A DNA stretch of 64,000 nucleotides from Phlyctochytrium arcticum (Eukaryota > Chytridiomycota > Chytridiomycetes > Chytridiales > Chytridiaceae), in contig JAHLKI010000006.1 in NCBI GenBank assembly GCA_025602905.1, positions 806,001 through 870,000 of the forward strand, in the 5' to 3' direction. The stretch's first letter is position 1. Each line of letters begins with the position of its first letter. The position numbers and the translations under genes are program-made. This document shows positions 63,678 through 64,000 of this stretch, in pieces. A model generated the notes under the pieces. The model was not told the DNA's origin. It did not search any database and saw only the letters and a program-made list of their open reading frames with translations.

Positions 63678-64000
63678 ATGCCATCTCAAACAATGTCCAC
63701 TACTACCGACATTCTGTCCGCTACCTACTTTGCTCCCATCACCATCAAATCCCAAGTCTACCCATCGGCAGCCCACTACATCCACTCCCAAAAATTCACC
63801 TCTGATCCAGCAATCCAATCCCGGATCCGCTCATCCGGAACCGGAGAACTGGCTGCCAAAATCGCCCACGAGCACGCATTCTATTGTCGTCCAGACTGGT
63901 CTAAAGTCGAAGAGAAAGTTATCCGCACGGCATTGGACGCTAAATTCACCCAACATCCACTGTTACGCGATCAGTTGTTGGTGACCGGGACTTTGGATGA
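63678..64000 (+). CDS. NADAR/YbiA-like protein, copy E (cut by window end)
   Basis: Open from ATG 63678 to the edge (107 codons visible). Starts MPSQTMSTTTDILSATYFAP and keeps YPSAAHYIHSQKF and DWSKVEEKVIRTALDAKF. Internally it is the most divergent copy: IRSSGTGELAAKIAHEHAFY replaces IRLAETGEMAAKIAQDQAFY, and six bases are missing in frame after LLVTGT, giving TGTLDE where others read TGTEFLDE. The DNA between 63800 and 63900 is much less similar to the other copies than its promoter is, suggesting conversion of flanks around an older gene. The gene continues beyond the window, so the array may extend further. Confidence 0.72.
   Translation, partial: MPSQTMSTTTDILSATYFAPITIKSQVYPSAAHYIHSQKFTSDPAIQSRIRSSGTGELAAKIAHEHAFYCRPDWSKVEEKVIRTALDAKFTQHPLLRDQLLVTGTLD

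Noticed and set aside
1..64000. CRISPR arrays, operons, bacterial-type promoters or ribosome binding sites
   Set aside because: The repeats seen are tandem satellites, TIRs, LTRs or gene duplications; genes have spliceosomal introns and TATA boxes, so the DNA is eukaryotic.

Overview
The window looks like nuclear DNA of a zoosporic (flagellated) fungus, most likely a chytrid. Genes carry many short GT-AG introns, have canonical TATA boxes (TATAAAAGG and variants), and include a MOK-type ciliary kinase, a class C-like G-protein-coupled receptor and a DUF6589-like gene family. No bacterial, organellar or viral backbone is visible. The phylum is an inference from gene content; no marker gene settles it.

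Layout. 1-27.3 kb is a gene-dense housekeeping region: a partial DUF3455 secreted protein (-), a MOK-like kinase (-), a myristoylated PP2C phosphatase (+), an SLC25A44-like mitochondrial carrier (+), a frameshifted membrane protein (+), a J-domain protein (+), a four-TM protein (-), an LEA-like repeat protein (-), tRNA-Val(AAC) (-), an ACC-synthase-like aminotransferase (-) and a GRAB/GRIP-type golgin (+). Intergenic 14.8-17.5 kb holds degenerate repeats and a GC double hairpin.

27.3-47 kb is shaped by mobile elements. A second tRNA-Val gene is split by a nested insertion holding an intact Tc1/mariner-type element (28077-29604, TA duplication). A 2.5 kb segment carrying a glycine-rich 7-TM protein gene is duplicated (about 30.4-33.0 and 35.1-37.6 kb), with helicase and transposase debris between the copies. 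After an NAD(P)-binding oxidoreductase gene, a DUF6589-like gene is interrupted by a very young Ty3/gypsy chromoviral element (LTRs differ at 2 of 239 positions, 5-bp duplication). The middle of its pol is deleted and filled by an inverted copy of its own integrase.

48-64 kb starts with a nine-exon class C-like receptor with a PH-like tail. It is followed by five paralogous NADAR/YbiA-like genes, one inverted and four direct, each with its own promoter module. The array is interrupted by a pyrimidine-rich degenerate repeat block (56.4-58.7 kb) and a decayed 7-TM receptor-like gene. The NADAR-like proteins lack two blocks typical of the family, including the Glu of the EHY block, yet their reading frames are preserved. 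This lineage-specific, promoter-linked amplification is the best candidate for something undescribed here.
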